64,000 nucleotides of DNA, from NCBI GenBank assembly GCA_009667805.1, contig CM019075.1, forward strand, positions 15,515,738-15,579,737. Direction: 5' to 3'. A program made the translations under genes and the position numbers. Below, one piece after another: positions 36,475-49,320 of the stretch (positions are counted from its first letter, which is position 1; the number at the start of each line of letters is the position of its first letter). Below the pieces are notes generated by a model. That model was not told where the DNA came from. It was given only the letters and a program-made list of their open reading frames with translations, and searched no databases. The stretch comes from Leptobrachium leishanense. Lineage: Eukaryota > Chordata > Amphibia > Anura > Megophryidae.

Positions 36475-38770
36475 ATTCATGGGACTAGAGTCTGCTAAGC
36501 TCATCTATCTCACATCCCATACCTCTCACACCTCTGCCAGACTCATCTACCTCACGTCCTGTACCTCTCACACCTCTACCAGCCTCATTTACCTCACATC
36601 CCGTACCCATCACACCTCTGCCAGACTCATTTACCTCCTATCCCGTACCTCCCACACCTCACCCCTCTACAGTCTATAATGAACACTTCTGCCAGACTCC
36701 TTTACCTCACATCCCGTACCTCTCACACCTCTATAATATTCATCTACCTCACCCCTCTACAGTCTGTAATCAACACCTCTACCAGACTCCTTTACCTCAC
36801 ATCCCATACCCCTCACACCTCTACCAGCCTCATTTACCTCACATCCCGTACCCATCACACCTCTGCCAGACTCATTTACCTCCTATCCCGTACCTCCCAC
36901 ACCTCACCCCTCTACAGTCTATAATGAACACCTCTGCCAGACTCATTTACCTCACATCCAGTACCTCCCACACCTCTACCAGCATCATTTAGCTCACATC
37001 CCATACCCCTCACACCTCTGCCAGACTCATTTACCTCACATCCCATACCCCTCACACCTCTACCAGCATCATTTACCTCACATCCCATACCCCTCACACC
37101 TCTGCCAGACTCATTTACCTCACATCCCATACCCCTCACACCTCTACCAGCATCATTTAGCTCAAATCCTGTACCCCTCACACCTCTACCAGCATCATTT
37201 ACCTCACATCCCATACCCCTCACACCTCTACCAGCATCATTTAGCTCAAATCCTGTACCCCTCACACCTCTACCAGCATCATTTACCTCACATCCTGTAC
37301 CCCTCACACCTCTACCAGCATCATTTACCTCACATCCCATACCCCTCACACCTCTACCAGCATCATTTAGCTCAAATCCTGTACCCCTCACACCTCTGCC
37401 AGACTCATTTACCTCACATCCCATACCTCTCACACCTCTACAGTCTGTAATCAACACCTCTACCAGACTCTTTACTCAATCCTACCCCTCACACTTACCA
37501 GCCTCATTTACCTCACATCCTGTACCCATCACACCTCTGCCAGACTCCTTTACCTCCTATCCCGTACCTCCCACCTCACCTCTACAGTTATATCACCACA
37601 CCCCTGCCAGCCTCATTTACCTCACATCCCGTACCCCTCACACCTCTACCAGCATCATTTACTCACATCATGTACCCCTCACACCTCTACCAGCATCATT
37701 TAGCTCAAATCCTGTACCCCTCACACCTCTACCAGCATCATTTACCTCACATCCCGTACCCCTCACACCTCTGCCAGACTCCTTTAACTAGCATCCCGTA
37801 CCCCTCACACCTCTGCCAGCATCATTTACCTCACATCCTCGTACCCTCACACCTCTGCCAGACTCATTTACCTCACATCGTACCTCTCACACCTCAACCC
37901 TAGTCTATCAATGAACACCTCTGCCACTCATTTACCTCACATCCCATACCCTCACACACCTCTACCAGCATCATTTAGCTCAATCTGTCCCTCACCCTCT
38001 GCCAGACTCATTTACCTCACATCCCGTACCTCTCACACCTCTACAGTCTGTAATCAACACCTCTACCAGACTCCTTTACCTCAAATCCCATACCCCTCAC
38101 ACCTCTACCAGCCTCATTTACCTCACATCCTGTACCCATCACACCTCTGCCAGACTCCTTTACCTCCTATCCCGTACCTCCCACACCTCACCCCTCTACA
38201 GTCTATAATGAACACCCCTGCCAGCCTCATTTACCTCACATCCCGTACCCCTCACACCTCTACCAGCATCATTTAACTCACATCATGTACCCCTCACACC
38301 TCTACCAGCATCATTTAGCTCAAATCCTGTACCCCTCACACCTCTACCAGCATCATTTACCTCACATCCCATACCCCTCACACCTCTGCCAGACTCCTTT
38401 AACTAGCATCCCGTACCCATCACACCTCTGCCAGACTCATTTACCTCACATCCCGTACCCCTCACACCTCTGCCAGACTCATTTACCTCACATCCCGTAC
38501 CTCTCACACCTCAACCCTCTACAGTCTATAATGAACACCTCTGCCAGACTCATTTACCTCACATCCCATACCCCTCACACCTCTATAATATTCATCTACC
38601 TCACCCCTCTACAGTCTGTAATCAACACCTCTACCAGACTCCTTTACCTCACATCCCATACCTCCTCACACCTCAATCCCCACCAGACTATAATGAACAC
38701 CTCTGCCAGACGCATATACCATACATCTCACACCACAAACCTCTCACACAGCAGCCTTCTACAGTCTATA
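36475..38770. repeat. 43-bp minisatellite with higher-order structure
   Basis: The basic unit is cctcacacctctaccagcat then catttacctcacatcccata and ccc, with alternating ctaccagcatcattt and ctgccagactcattt forms. Longer blocks ending in cccctctacagtctataatg or cagtctgtaatcaacacctc recur, giving a higher-order pattern. Around 37470-37980 the units are ragged, with many small deletions. Confidence 0.93.
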
Positions 38771-40984
38771 TAATGAATGATATGAAATGTACCAACCACT
38801 GATTAAATGTAGGAGCCAACTACATATTCTTAGGAGCCAGACAAAATTTTCTATGCTGGCTCACATTGGATGACCTAGGAAATAATGAGCCAGAGCTAAA
38901 ATTCTAAGATTTAGACGCTACCTGGCTCCAGGACTTGCCACGCTCTGCGAACAGGAAGGCAGCTGAACATGCATGGCATGGACACTCGGCCACCGACACG
39001 CGTTACCGTACAGGAAGGTCGACCGAATCGATTAGGCCTCAATCGACTTGCCCGTCTGAAAGTCAACATATGGTGGTTACCGGAAACCGCCTGGAGAAAT
39101 AACAGGATGCACAGCTTGGCGGATGAGCATCCCATTGGAGGTGGTAACCCTATACCGAGGCGGAAACATCATCAGGCGATCCTCCTGGGGTTCACAGGTA
39201 AACAATCTGGTGGGAGGGCATTAAAATGTATCTATATAAGCGAATAAAAGGGGATGTAGGGAGCAATAATCCGCATGATTTATATAAATTATCTCGCCTG
39301 TATGCATAAATGTGACGGGACAGGTGTCACGCCATGGGGGTCGACTCCCTGGGTGGTATGATAATGCAGCTGCTGAGCCGTTTCCACTTGGTGCTGACAA
39401 AGCTTACATTATACAGTCCGACTAAACACACGTGTGCCATATATTCTAAATATATACACATATATATGCACAGAAATGCAGTATCACACGGACATCAATA
39501 GACAGAGCTAAACACACTCGCTGTTTGCATTAAAAGGGTTAACATTACCTACCACCGGCAAACGGATAGCATAACACGCAGAGCAGAGACGCCCATTAAA
39601 GCATTCAGAGGCCGTCGGGAAGCTCCTGGTCTCGCGGAATTAAGCAATCGATGAAGGAACGGAGGGATACGCATAGCATTCAAACTGCAACATGCTTGCC
39701 ACCTGTGATGCCTTTGCTGCAACCAGCCGTGCACTGGCGTGTGGGCTCCTCCAGTTGGCAAAGGGTTAAAACAGAGCGATTCCCCGAGATCTGCCTTCTC
39801 CTGGGCGAAGGCTTCGGCCCAGCAGGGCTAGAGCTGGAACAGAGAGTCTGTACAGGAAGCCTTTGCTTGTGGAAAGGAGGGGAGGGGAACCTTATCACGT
39901 AGTCTTGCCAGGCATGAGAGATGGGGAGGAGGGGGCTGTGAGCCAGATCTGGAAGCCTTGCATGGAGGCCTGAGCAGGCCTGCAGTCAGTGAGCTGGTGT
40001 CAGGGGCCTAAAGGCAGAACATGGGAGAGCAGGCCTGATCGGGAAGGGACAGGAGGAAGCAGCCGGCTGGTTCTGAAGGCTCGCCGGGTTGTGCGGAGCG
40101 AGCCTGATCCGAAGGCCTCGCAGGGCCCTGCGTGAACCAGCCTGGCAGTAGTGTGCTGACCTGTACCAGGAACTGCTCAGGTTTCATGCAAAGGAGCAAC
40201 AAGACAGGGCCTGGTTAAACAGCAGCCAGCGTCATGTGACCGTGACATCATGGGGTCAGGGCGGCCCTGCAGGAAAACATTCTGCTGCTGCTGCAGCGCA
40301 TGCTGGGAAGCCAAGCCTTGGAGCAGCACATTAACCCTACAACTGCTGGAGTCACCCCACCAGCTTATCTAACCCAGGCTGTGCGCCAGGCAGCTGCGAA
40401 AAGAAAAAAAACAAAAGCAATACAACACAACACGAGGATATTTACCTGCAGCTACACAACAGTATAAAGGGGGAAAATAAAGCATGGTGATCTTATCAGC
40501 CATAGGTGATCGGTGTCGTTCGAGGTGCTGCCTGTACATTCATCCAGTAATCCCTGAAACGCACCGAGACGTGTAACTCAGCTCAGACACTACAACACCA
40601 AAAATTCCTAATGCCCTTCCCCAGGCTAATTACAACCTGCCCCCCCCCCCTGCTGGGAGATGCAGAATTACTGTGGGACTTTACCTTCCCCTTCCCAAAC
40701 ATGCAGGTGTCAGTCCCCCCCCCCTCACAGGGAGGATCACAGGAACAAGACATCCATTAAACATGATAGCCCCCCCCCATTCCTTTGGATGACATCTGTA
40801 GTAGATTTACAGTATTCCCGATACTCCTCATTTAAATACAGCACCCCCCCCTTTCCCTGCGATGGCATGAGATGCGCATAAACAAATGAATAAGTGAAAT
40901 CTCACTTGCTCCAGGTTAGAGATAGCCATTAGCCTTCAGTCCCGTCACAAGTGGATTTCTGTGCATAGAAACTTCCACTGATAC
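38771..40984. other. Apparently single-copy non-coding stretch
   Basis: No element boundaries or coding exons are recognised. 39600-40340 is moderately GC-rich with few CpG. A minus-strand donor-like site (gctgcag|gtaaatat) sits near 40450. This could hold an alternative 5' non-coding exon of znf687, but there is no direct support. Runs of C are frequent at 40620-40860. Confidence 0.3.
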
Positions 40985-43107
40985 AACAGACACACACACA
41001 TGTACACACAGGTATATAGGAGGCCTCACGTCAATACGTGTCTATACAGAGCACACACAGGTATATAGGAGGCCTCACGTCAATACGTGTCTATACAGAG
41101 CACACACAGGTATATAGGAGGCCTCACGTCAATACGTGTCTATACAGAGCACACACAGGTATATAGGAGGCCTCACGTCAATACGTGTCTATACAGAGCA
41201 CACACAGGTATATAGGAGGCCCCACGTCAATACGTGTCTATACACAGCACACACAGGTATATAGGAGGCCTCACGTCAATACGTGTCTATACAGAGCACA
41301 CACACAGGTATACAGGAGGCCTCACGTCAATACGTGTCTATATACAGCACACACAGGTATATAGGAGGCCCCACGTCAATACGTGTCTATACACAGCACA
41401 CACAGGTATATAGGAGGCCTCACGTCAATACGTGTCTATACAGAGCACACACAGGTATATAGGAGGCCTCACGTCAATACGTGTCTATATACAGCACACA
41501 CAGGTATATAGGAGGCCCCACGTCAATACGTGTCTATACACAGCACACACAGGTATATAGGAGGCCTCACGTCAATACGTGTCTATACACAGCACACACA
41601 GGTATATAGGAGGCCCCACGTCAATACGTGTCTATACACAGCACACACAGGTATATAGGAGGCCTCACGTCAATACGTGTCTATACAGAGCACACACAGG
41701 TATATAGGAGGCCCCACGTCAATACGTGTCTATACAGAGCACACACACAGGTATACAGGAGGCCTCACGTCAATACGTGTCTATACACAGCACACACCGG
41801 TATATAGGAGGCCTCACGTCAATACGTGTCTATACAGAGCACACACCGGTATATAGGAGGCTTCACATCAATACGTGTCTATACACAGCACACACAGGTA
41901 TATAGGAGGCTTCACATCAATACGTGTCTCTACACAGCACACACAGGTATATAGGAGGCTTCACATCAATACGTGTCTATACAGAGCACACACAGGTATA
42001 TAGGAGGCCTCACGTCAATACGTGTCTATACAGAGCACACACAGGTATATAGGAGGTTTCACATCAATACGTGTCTATACAGAGCACACACACAGGTATA
42101 TAGGAGGCTTCACATCAATACGTGTCTATACACAGCACACACAGGTATATAGGAGGCCTCACACCAATACATGTCTATACAGAGCACACACACAGGTATA
42201 TAGGAGGCTTCACATCAATACGTGTCTATACAGAGCACACACACAGGTATATAGGAGGCCTCACGTCAATACGTGTCTATACAGAGCACACACAGGTATA
42301 TAGGAGGCCTCACGTCAATACGTGTCTATACAGAGCACACACGGGTATATAGGAGGCCTCACATCAATACGTGTCTATACAGAGCACACACAGGTATATA
42401 GGAGGCCTCACATCAATACGTGTCTATACAGAGCACACACAGGTATATAGGAGGCCGCACATCAATACGAGTCTATACCGTTCACTAGGGTTGCACAGAT
42501 ACCGATACTAGTATTGCTATCGGTGCCGATACCGGGTACTGCAGGACTACTTGGTACTCCTGCAGTACCCCCCGATATTTTTCCCGATACTGGAAGCCGG
42601 CATTGAGCCCGCTTGCCGGCATCCGAGGGGCTGGAGCGGCTGTCCGAATGCTCTATTGGCATTCGGACAGGCCCTGCAGCTGCTCTACGCGATACTTACC
42701 TTTCTGGGCGACGCCGGGAAAGTCTTTGCGCGTTGCACTCGTTGGAAGGACCCAAGACGCGACCACGTGGGACCATGTGATCGCGGCCTGGGGTCCTTCC
42801 AACGAGCGCACACGCAGAAGCTTTCCCGGCATCGCTCAGGAAGGTAAGTATGAACGCGGAGAGCAGCTGCAGGGCCTGTCCGAATGCCGATAGAGCATTC
42901 GGACAGGCACCTGGAGCTCTCCGCGATACTTACCTTCCTGGCCGACACCGGGAAAGTTTCCCCGCGTGCGCTCATTGGAAGGACCCCAGCCGCGATCACA
43001 TGGTCCCACGTGGTCGCGTCTTGGGTCCTTCCAACGAGCGCAACGCGCAAAGACTTTCCCGGCGTCGCCCAGAAAGGTAAGTATCGCGGAGAGTGCGGGG
43101 GGGGGGA

Positions 43108-43250
43108 TCCATGAGCTGGTGCATATCCATGAGCTGGGGCATTATCCATGAGCTGGGGCATATCCATGAGCTGGGGCATTATCCATGAGCTGGTGCATAT
43201 CCATGAGCTGGGGCATTATCCATGAGCTGGGGCAATATCCATGAGCTGGG
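43108..43250. repeat. Short tandem repeat, about 19-bp unit
   Basis: Repeats of atccatgagctggggcat with one-base length variation, about seven to eight copies, lie between the GC-rich inverted blocks and the palindrome of the hAT-like element. Confidence 0.85.
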
Positions 43251-43293
43251 GGCATTTTTATATGAGGTCTGTTCTTATTGGAAAGTGTCACAT

Positions 43294-44495
43294 GTATTGA
43301 AAACAGATTATTTTGTGTTTAATCTTGAATAAAATTTGACAAAGGTTATCGTTTAAAACCAAAAAAGTGAGAAAAGAATCAAAATTTCTGGCAACAAATA
43401 GACGTCTTAAGTCGTTTTAGGACAGAGACTCTTTTGTTAAGTTTCTTTAGGGTCCACATTTGAAACCCAGAATACCGTTACTTCAATAGTTTCAACCGTA
43501 ACCATTTCTAAATTTAATATACATATAGGTTGAAAGAACACCATACAGAAGTACACGGTTTTAAGTAAATTACGCCCCTACTTTTGCTTCCAGGTTCTTC
43601 TATGACACGGCAAAAACAGTATTTTAAGTCACAGAATATTAATGCAGCAACGTTTTTAAATTCAAGTGCACCAATTCAATCATTTAGGGTGTTATTAGAA
43701 AAAATTCAAAGAGGAGTCATAGTCACATTCGAGATTTAAACGTCATTGCCTCAGAGGATTAAACAGTACCCGTTTCAAAAATTTAGTGTATAGTTAGACT
43801 GACACCATGTAGCGGGTACAATGAATTTTTTTTGAATTTGGGCAAATTTGCCCCCTCTTTTTTCCAAGAATATTCTATAATGTGACAAAAACAGTGATTG
43901 GCAATATTAGTCACAAGATATTGTTGCAACAGCCTTTTAAATTTGAGCAAACAGGCAAAAATCAATCATTGTACCGCTACATGGTGTCAGTCTAACTATA
44001 CACTAAATTTTTGAAACGGGTACTGTTTAATCCTCTGAGGCAATGACGTTTAAATCTCGAATGTGACTATGACTCCTCTTTGAATTTTTTCTAATAACAC
44101 CCTAAATGATTGAATTGGTGCACTTGAATTTAAAAACGTTGCTGCATTAATATTCTGTGACTTAAAATACTGTTTTTGCCGTGTCATAGAAGAACCTGGA
44201 AGCAAAAGTAGGGGCGTAATTTACTTAAAACCGTGTACTTCTGTATGGTGTTCTTTCAACCTATATGTATATTAAATTTAGAAATGGTTACGGTTGAAAC
44301 TATTGAAGTAACGGTATTCTGGGTTTCAAATGTGGACCCTAAAGAAACTTAACAAAAGAGTCTCTGTCCTAAAACGACTTAAGACGTCTATTTGTTGCCA
44401 GAAATTTTGATTCTTTTCTCACTTTTTTGGTTTTAAACGATAACCTTTGTCTATTTTGTGTTTAATCTTGAATAAAATTTATCTGTTTTCAATAC
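43294..44495. repeat. Near-perfect inverted repeat, arms about 486 bp
   Basis: The left arm 43338-43824 and right arm 43966-44451 are reverse complements with a single one-base length difference (agcgggtac against agcggtac) seen on direct comparison. A 141-bp spacer separates them. Outside the arms, a 29-bp segment (starting tattttgtgtttaatcttga) is present in direct, not inverted, orientation at 43309-43337 and 44452-44480. Beyond it a 15-bp inverted pair (gtattgaaaacagat and atctgttttcaatac) resumes the symmetry. The 14-mer gaaagtgtcacatg occurs in direct orientation at 43281 and 44554. No protein similarity is recognised in the arms. Confidence 0.95.
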
Positions 44496-45136
44496 TTTGA
44501 ATCAATAGGGTTACCCCCTTTACGGAAAATCTTTCCACTTTTTGTGTTTTTTCGAAAGTGTCACATGACATAAAAAAAGTATCGGTACCGGTGAGTACTT
44601 GAAGAAAAGTATCGGTACTCATACTCTCTCTTAAAAAAGTGGTATCGATGCATCCCTACAGAGCACACACAGGTATATAGGAGGCCTCACATCAATACAC
44701 GTCTATACAGAGCACACACAGGTATATAGGAGGCTTCACATCAATACACGTCTATACAGAGCACACACAGGTATATAGGAGGCTTCACATCAATACGTGT
44801 CTATACAGAGCACACACAGGTATATAGGAGGCTTCACATCAATACGTGTCTATACAGAGCACACACAGGTATATAGGAGGCTTCACATCAATACGTGTCT
44901 ATACACAGTGACAGCACACACAGGTATATAGGAGGCCTCACGTCAATACAGAGCACACACAGGTATATAGGAGGCCCCACGCCAATACGTGTCTATACAC
45001 AGCACACACAGGTATATAGGAGGCCTCACATCAATACGTGTCTATACAGAGCACACACAGGTATATAGGAGGCCTCGCGTCAATACGTGTCTATACAGAG
45101 CACACACGGGTATATAGGAGGCTTCACGTCAATACG

Positions 45137-45843
45137 TGAGTCATATAACGGACATAACACTCCCCGTGTCAAACCCCAAGCCTTTTATTCCCGTGGCAAA
45201 AATCCCAAATGACACAGACATTTGCCTTGGGAAAGACCTTATGTTCATTCATTTATATTGCGTGGTTTTAAATGTATTGTAAATTGCTTAGTTTTAGTTT
45301 AAATGTACTTTTATTACTTTATGTGAATGTGAATTAAGATGTGTGTTGAAGGTGCAGAGCTTCTTCCGTATAGAATGTAAAATAGGTTTGAGTAATTTGT
45401 GATTATGCAAAAGAGCTTTCCCTTTGTTTATCTGTTTCCGGTTTACATGTCTGAGAGGTTGGGAGTCACCATTGTCTCAGCCAAACACTATCGGATTCCC
45501 ATTACAATGGGTTATGTAAATCACTGTGTGTGGTCACTGTGGGGTCAAGACTGCAACTGCATAAAGCCAGTGGACCTAAGCGTAGCCTGAAGAGGACATG
45601 AAGGAAGCCTGCAGTGGTCTTGGAACCAATCAATCAGAACTGTTGGGGTAGGCGGGAAGTTTGAATGTGCATTGCTGTATGTTGTATAAATATCTCTGTG
45701 AAACCTTCCATAAAGAGAGAATCCTGTTTGAACATACAGCATGTCTGGTGTCGCATTCAGCTACGATACCTACACCACACTCAACATCAGAAGGCACAGA
45801 GCGGCCCTCTGGAAATTCATTACGGCTCCAGGGCAGAGAATCA
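45137..45843 (+). mobile_element. LTR-like insertion in the 49-bp minisatellite
   Basis: This 0.7-kb block starts tgagtcatataacgg and ends agagaatca, so TG...CA is possible. It has a TATA-like gttgtataaatatc near 45683 followed about 35 bp on by ccataaagag, in the order of a U3-R-U5 unit. No convincing target duplication was found (tacg against gagg), and part of the minisatellite unit is missing at the junction. It may be a solo LTR or another element. Confidence 0.35.
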
Positions 45844-46246
45844 GAGGTATATAGGAGGCCTCACATCAATACGTGTCTATACAGAGCGCACACACACAGG
45901 TATATAGGAGGCCCCACGTCATTACGTATCTATACAGAGCACACACACAGGTATATAGGAGGCCCCACGTCAATACGTGTCTATACAGAGCACACACACA
46001 CAGGTATATAGGAGGCCCCACGTCAAAACGTGTCTATACAGAGCACACACACACAGGTATATAGGAGGCCCCACGTCAATACGTGTCTATACAGAGCACA
46101 CACACACAGGTATATAGGAGGCCTCACGTCAATACAGAGCACACACAGGTATATAAAAGAGACCTCACGTCAATACGTGTCTATACAGAGCACACACGTA
46201 TATAGGAGGCCTCACGTCAATACATGTCTATACAGAGCACACACAG

Positions 46247-46846
46247 TAGGGCTGTGCAATATTGACAAAATAATCATATATTGCGATTTCTTGAATGAAT
46301 ATTGCGATTGCGATTTTATTTGCGATTTAGCCAATTGTTTTGCTTTTTCAAACATGCTACATACATTCTAAATGTATTCAGTATTCAGCACCTGGATACT
46401 GCCCCGGCACACGGATATACTGCCCCGGCACACGGATATACTGCCCCAGCACACGGATATACTGCCCCGGCACACGGATATACTGCCCCGGCACACGGAT
46501 ATACTGCCCCAGCACACGGATATACTGCCCCAGCACACGGATATACTGCCCCAGCACACGGATACTGCCCCAGCACACGGATACTGCCCCAGCTCACCTC
46601 TTTGCTCCGCGTGTTCGGCTCCCTGTGAGCTTCCGGCGGCATGGAGCTTGGGCGCTCGTCTGGGGGAACCACGTGACGAGCCGCGAGAAAGCGGCTGTAC
46701 ACGTGGTTCCCCCTGCGAGCACCCAAAGCTCCATGCCGCCGGAAGCTTACAGGGAGCCAATAAAATGAATAGATAAAATTGCAACCTTATGCGAGTTAGA
46801 AATTGCATGTGCTTAAATCGCGATTACGATTAGTTGCACAGCCCTA
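46247..46846. mobile_element. Non-autonomous hAT, family F (tagggctgtgcaa), 600 bp
   Basis: Ends are tagggctgtgcaatatt and gttgcacagcccta. A perfect 8-bp duplication acacacag lies at 46239-46246 and 46847-46854. Subterminal regions are rich in attgcgatt words. The interior holds a 21-bp tandem array (ctgccccagcacacggatat plus a, 46396-46592) and an inverted pair with ggggaaccacgtgacgag and cacgtggttccccctgcgag around 46660-46720. Confidence 0.93.
46396..46592. repeat. 21-bp minisatellite inside the hAT element
   Basis: About nine copies of ctgccccrgcacacggatat with a trailing a; the last two lack the tata. The period is divisible by three and produces short open frames on both strands that are not genes. 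Confidence 0.93.
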
Positions 46847-47453
46847 ACACACAGGTATATAGGAGGCCTCACGTCAATACGTGTCTATACACAGCACACA
46901 CAGGTATATAGGAGGCTTCACGTCAATACGTGTCTATACACAGCACACACAGGTATATAGGAGGCTTCACGTCAATACGTGTCTATACAGAGCACACACA
47001 GGTATATAGGAGGCTTCACGTCAATACGTGTCTATACAGAGCACACACACACATATAGGAGGCTTCACGTCAATACGTGTCTATACAGAGCACACACACA
47101 CAGGTATATAGATGACCTCACGGCAATACAGTAGGGATAGACCAATATATCGGTTTTGCCGATTATCGGCTGCCGATATTCAGAAAATTACTGGTATCGG
47201 TATCAGCATTTTATTCACCGAAATTGCCGATAATTGGACAAGTTTGCTCACTGTAGCTGCGACACGCAAGATCCCACAGAACTGTGTGAATCAGGGGCTT
47301 CTCCCACATCAGGCTGTAAGTCCTCACTGCAGAACAACCTCTGCTCACTGACCATATTGCGCATGAGCGTAATGATGACCAGAAATGGGGCTTCCATCCC
47401 ATCTGGCAGGGAATTCCCTATACAGGAGATGCAGGGTCTATTTCATACAGCAG

Positions 47454-47727
47454 GGGTCAGCAACCTGGGACCTCCAGATGTTTTGGAACTGCATTTCCCA
47501 TGAGGCTCCAAGAACCTATTGAGAAGCTGATCATCATGGCAGATGTAATTCCAAAACATGTGGGGCAATACTACAAAGTCAGTGCTAACTTAACTTAACC
47601 ACAGCTGCTGTAAACTTACCAGAGCCATTATAGTCTATGGGGTTAAATTTACAACAGCTGTGGTTACGTTAGCACCAACTTTGTAATATAACCCTTGGAG
47701 GGCCAAGGTTGCTGAACCCCTTACATA
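47454..47727. mobile_element. MITE with a second hairpin MITE inserted in it
   Basis: The outer MITE has ends caggggtcagcaacctggga and ccaaggttgctgaacccctt. Inside it at about 47570-47687 lies a hairpin with arms around ctacaaagtcagtgctaac and gttagcaccaactttgtaat, also sharing aaccacagctg and cagctgtggtt. The inner unit is absent from the corresponding MITE at 17853-17978, so it arrived later. Confidence 0.7.
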
Positions 47728-47840
47728 CAGGGTCATATGAGGGATCTTTAAGAAAGCCAAAGACCCCGTCTTATTGTTTGTAAAAATAAAAGCTTAAATA
47801 AAAAATTCTTATTGAATTGAATAAATGAAGGGGACGTGGT

Positions 47841-49082
47841 TTAACCCCTTAGTGACCGGGCGGTTTTACACAAATCCGTCCTTTAGTGACCGCTGCTGTT
47901 TTTACGTTTCTGCGCTGCTCGTGTTTAGATCAAATTTTCCTCTTACTCGTTTATTCAACCCACACATATTATACACCCTTTTTCCCGCCATTAAATGGAC
48001 TTTCTAGAAATACCATTATTTCCATCATATCCAATAATTTAATATAAAAAAAATATGAAATATGATGAAAAAAAATGGTAAAAACACACTTTTTCGTAAT
48101 TTAATCCCCTAAAGCTATAACCACCAATAAAGACCCCGGCTAAATAGTTTCCAAATTTTATCCCGAGAATATAAATACCCAATTTTTACATGTTTTTACC
48201 TTTTAACCCTTTCACTGCTGAGCCAGTTCACCTATGTGCGCTGCGCTCATTCTGACCATTTTGTGCTAATTATTTTTAGATGACAGCCTAGGTCCTATTT
48301 AATTAAACTCCCCCCAGACAAAAAAAACTTTAAAAAAAAACCACATTTTTTTATTTTATTTTTTTTTTATTTTTTTTTTATTTAATTTTTTTTTTACATT
48401 TTTTTTTAAAACCAAACCTGGTCATGTTTGGTATCATTTGAAAGGCCATAATCAGGCCTTTCAAATGATGGCAAATATGACCATCTAGCTGCCATGGATC
48501 GGGAGATAAAGGGATCCTTAGGATCCCCTTATCTCTACATGGCAGCTAGAGGGTTAACTGGCCCACTGACATCCTCACACATATGGTGAGGTTGTCAGTG
48601 GGTGGGGGGGGACCTGGAGGCTAGGCTGACATCCAAGATGTCAGCCCCCCTCCAGGTTTGAATCACGTTTTGGCGCCAATTGGCGCCGCAACGTGATCCG
48701 GCGGCGAAATGGTTAATGCCATACACCGCTGGAAAGGGGAGGCTCTCCCCTCTCCAGCGGTGCAAACGGCATCTCCCTAGCTTCAATGGTTGGGGAGATA
48801 GAGGGCTCCGAAGGAGCCCCCCCCCTCCCCTCCATTGAAACACATGGGGGCACCTTCTGATGACGTCACCACGCAGCGTGGCGACGTCATCAGCCTCGCC
48901 TGCCCATGTAAATCACATGGGCAGGCTTCCTCCCTGTCAGATCGACGTGGGATCCGACGAGGGAGGTGAGTATCGGGCGGGAGGGGGATTTGGCGCCGCT
49001 GACGTACCCTGTACGTCATCGGGTCTAAGGGAGACCCGAACACAGGACGTACAGGGTACGTCAGCGGTCGGGAAGGGGTTAA
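47841..49082. mobile_element. piggyBac-like non-autonomous element
   Basis: TTAA lies at both borders (47841-47844 and 49079-49082). The inner ends are ccccttagtgaccgggcgg and ggtcgggaagggg, an imperfect inverted repeat. TTAA duplication is the mark of piggyBac insertions. The right part holds nested inverted pairs, including tgacgtaccctgtacgtca with its partner at 49041-49062, and aaaggccataatcaggccttt near 48450. No transposase ORF. Confidence 0.75.
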
Positions 49083-49320
49083 ATGTTAAACACATTGAGT
49101 TCATGGCATAATGTCAGATTTGGTCTTTTTTTTTTCACAACTTTAAATTTACGGAATATCGGCACCGAATATCGGCTATCGGCCAGAAAAACTGCCGATA
49201 ATCGGTATCGGCCCTGAAAAAATTATATCGGTCTATCCCTACAATAAAGGTCTATACAGAGCACAAACAGGTATATAGGAGGCCTCACGTCAATAAGTGT
49301 CTATACACAGCACACACAGG

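Larger units (their letters stand above)
42486..44658. mobile_element. hAT-like element, family E, carrying a giant palindrome
   Basis: Ends are tagggttgcacagatacc and ggtatcgatgcatcccta (inverted, about 15 of 18). The flanking 8-mers ccgttcac and cagagcac match at 5 of 8, consistent with a decayed duplication inside the minisatellite unit. The interior holds GC-rich inverted pairs at about 42590-43090 (several copies of a cggacaggc...ctggcgacgccgggaaagtc type block in alternating orientation), a short tandem array at about 43108-43250, and the palindrome at 43294-44495. No transposase ORF. Confidence 0.75.
47132..49241 (+). mobile_element. hAT-like element, family C (tagggatagacc), with nested insertions
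   Basis: Ends are tagggatagaccaatatatc and atatcggtctatcccta. The flanking 8-mers caatacag (47124-47131) and caataaag (49242-49249) match at 7 of 8. The interior contains the aggggtcagcaacc MITE, a hairpin MITE within that, and a piggyBac-like element. The relic at 16842-18307 is a second copy in reverse orientation. A third fragment of its right end is at about 58060-58262. No transposase. Confidence 0.88.

Noticed and set aside
36912..37457. 181-codon minus-strand frame rich in GRGVRG
   Set aside because: Product of the 43-bp minisatellite; the frame is lost where units are ragged.
47825..48007. Possible small gene at the left of the piggyBac-like element
   Set aside because: The frame crosses the TTAA border and the element's terminal repeat; no similarity to a protein.
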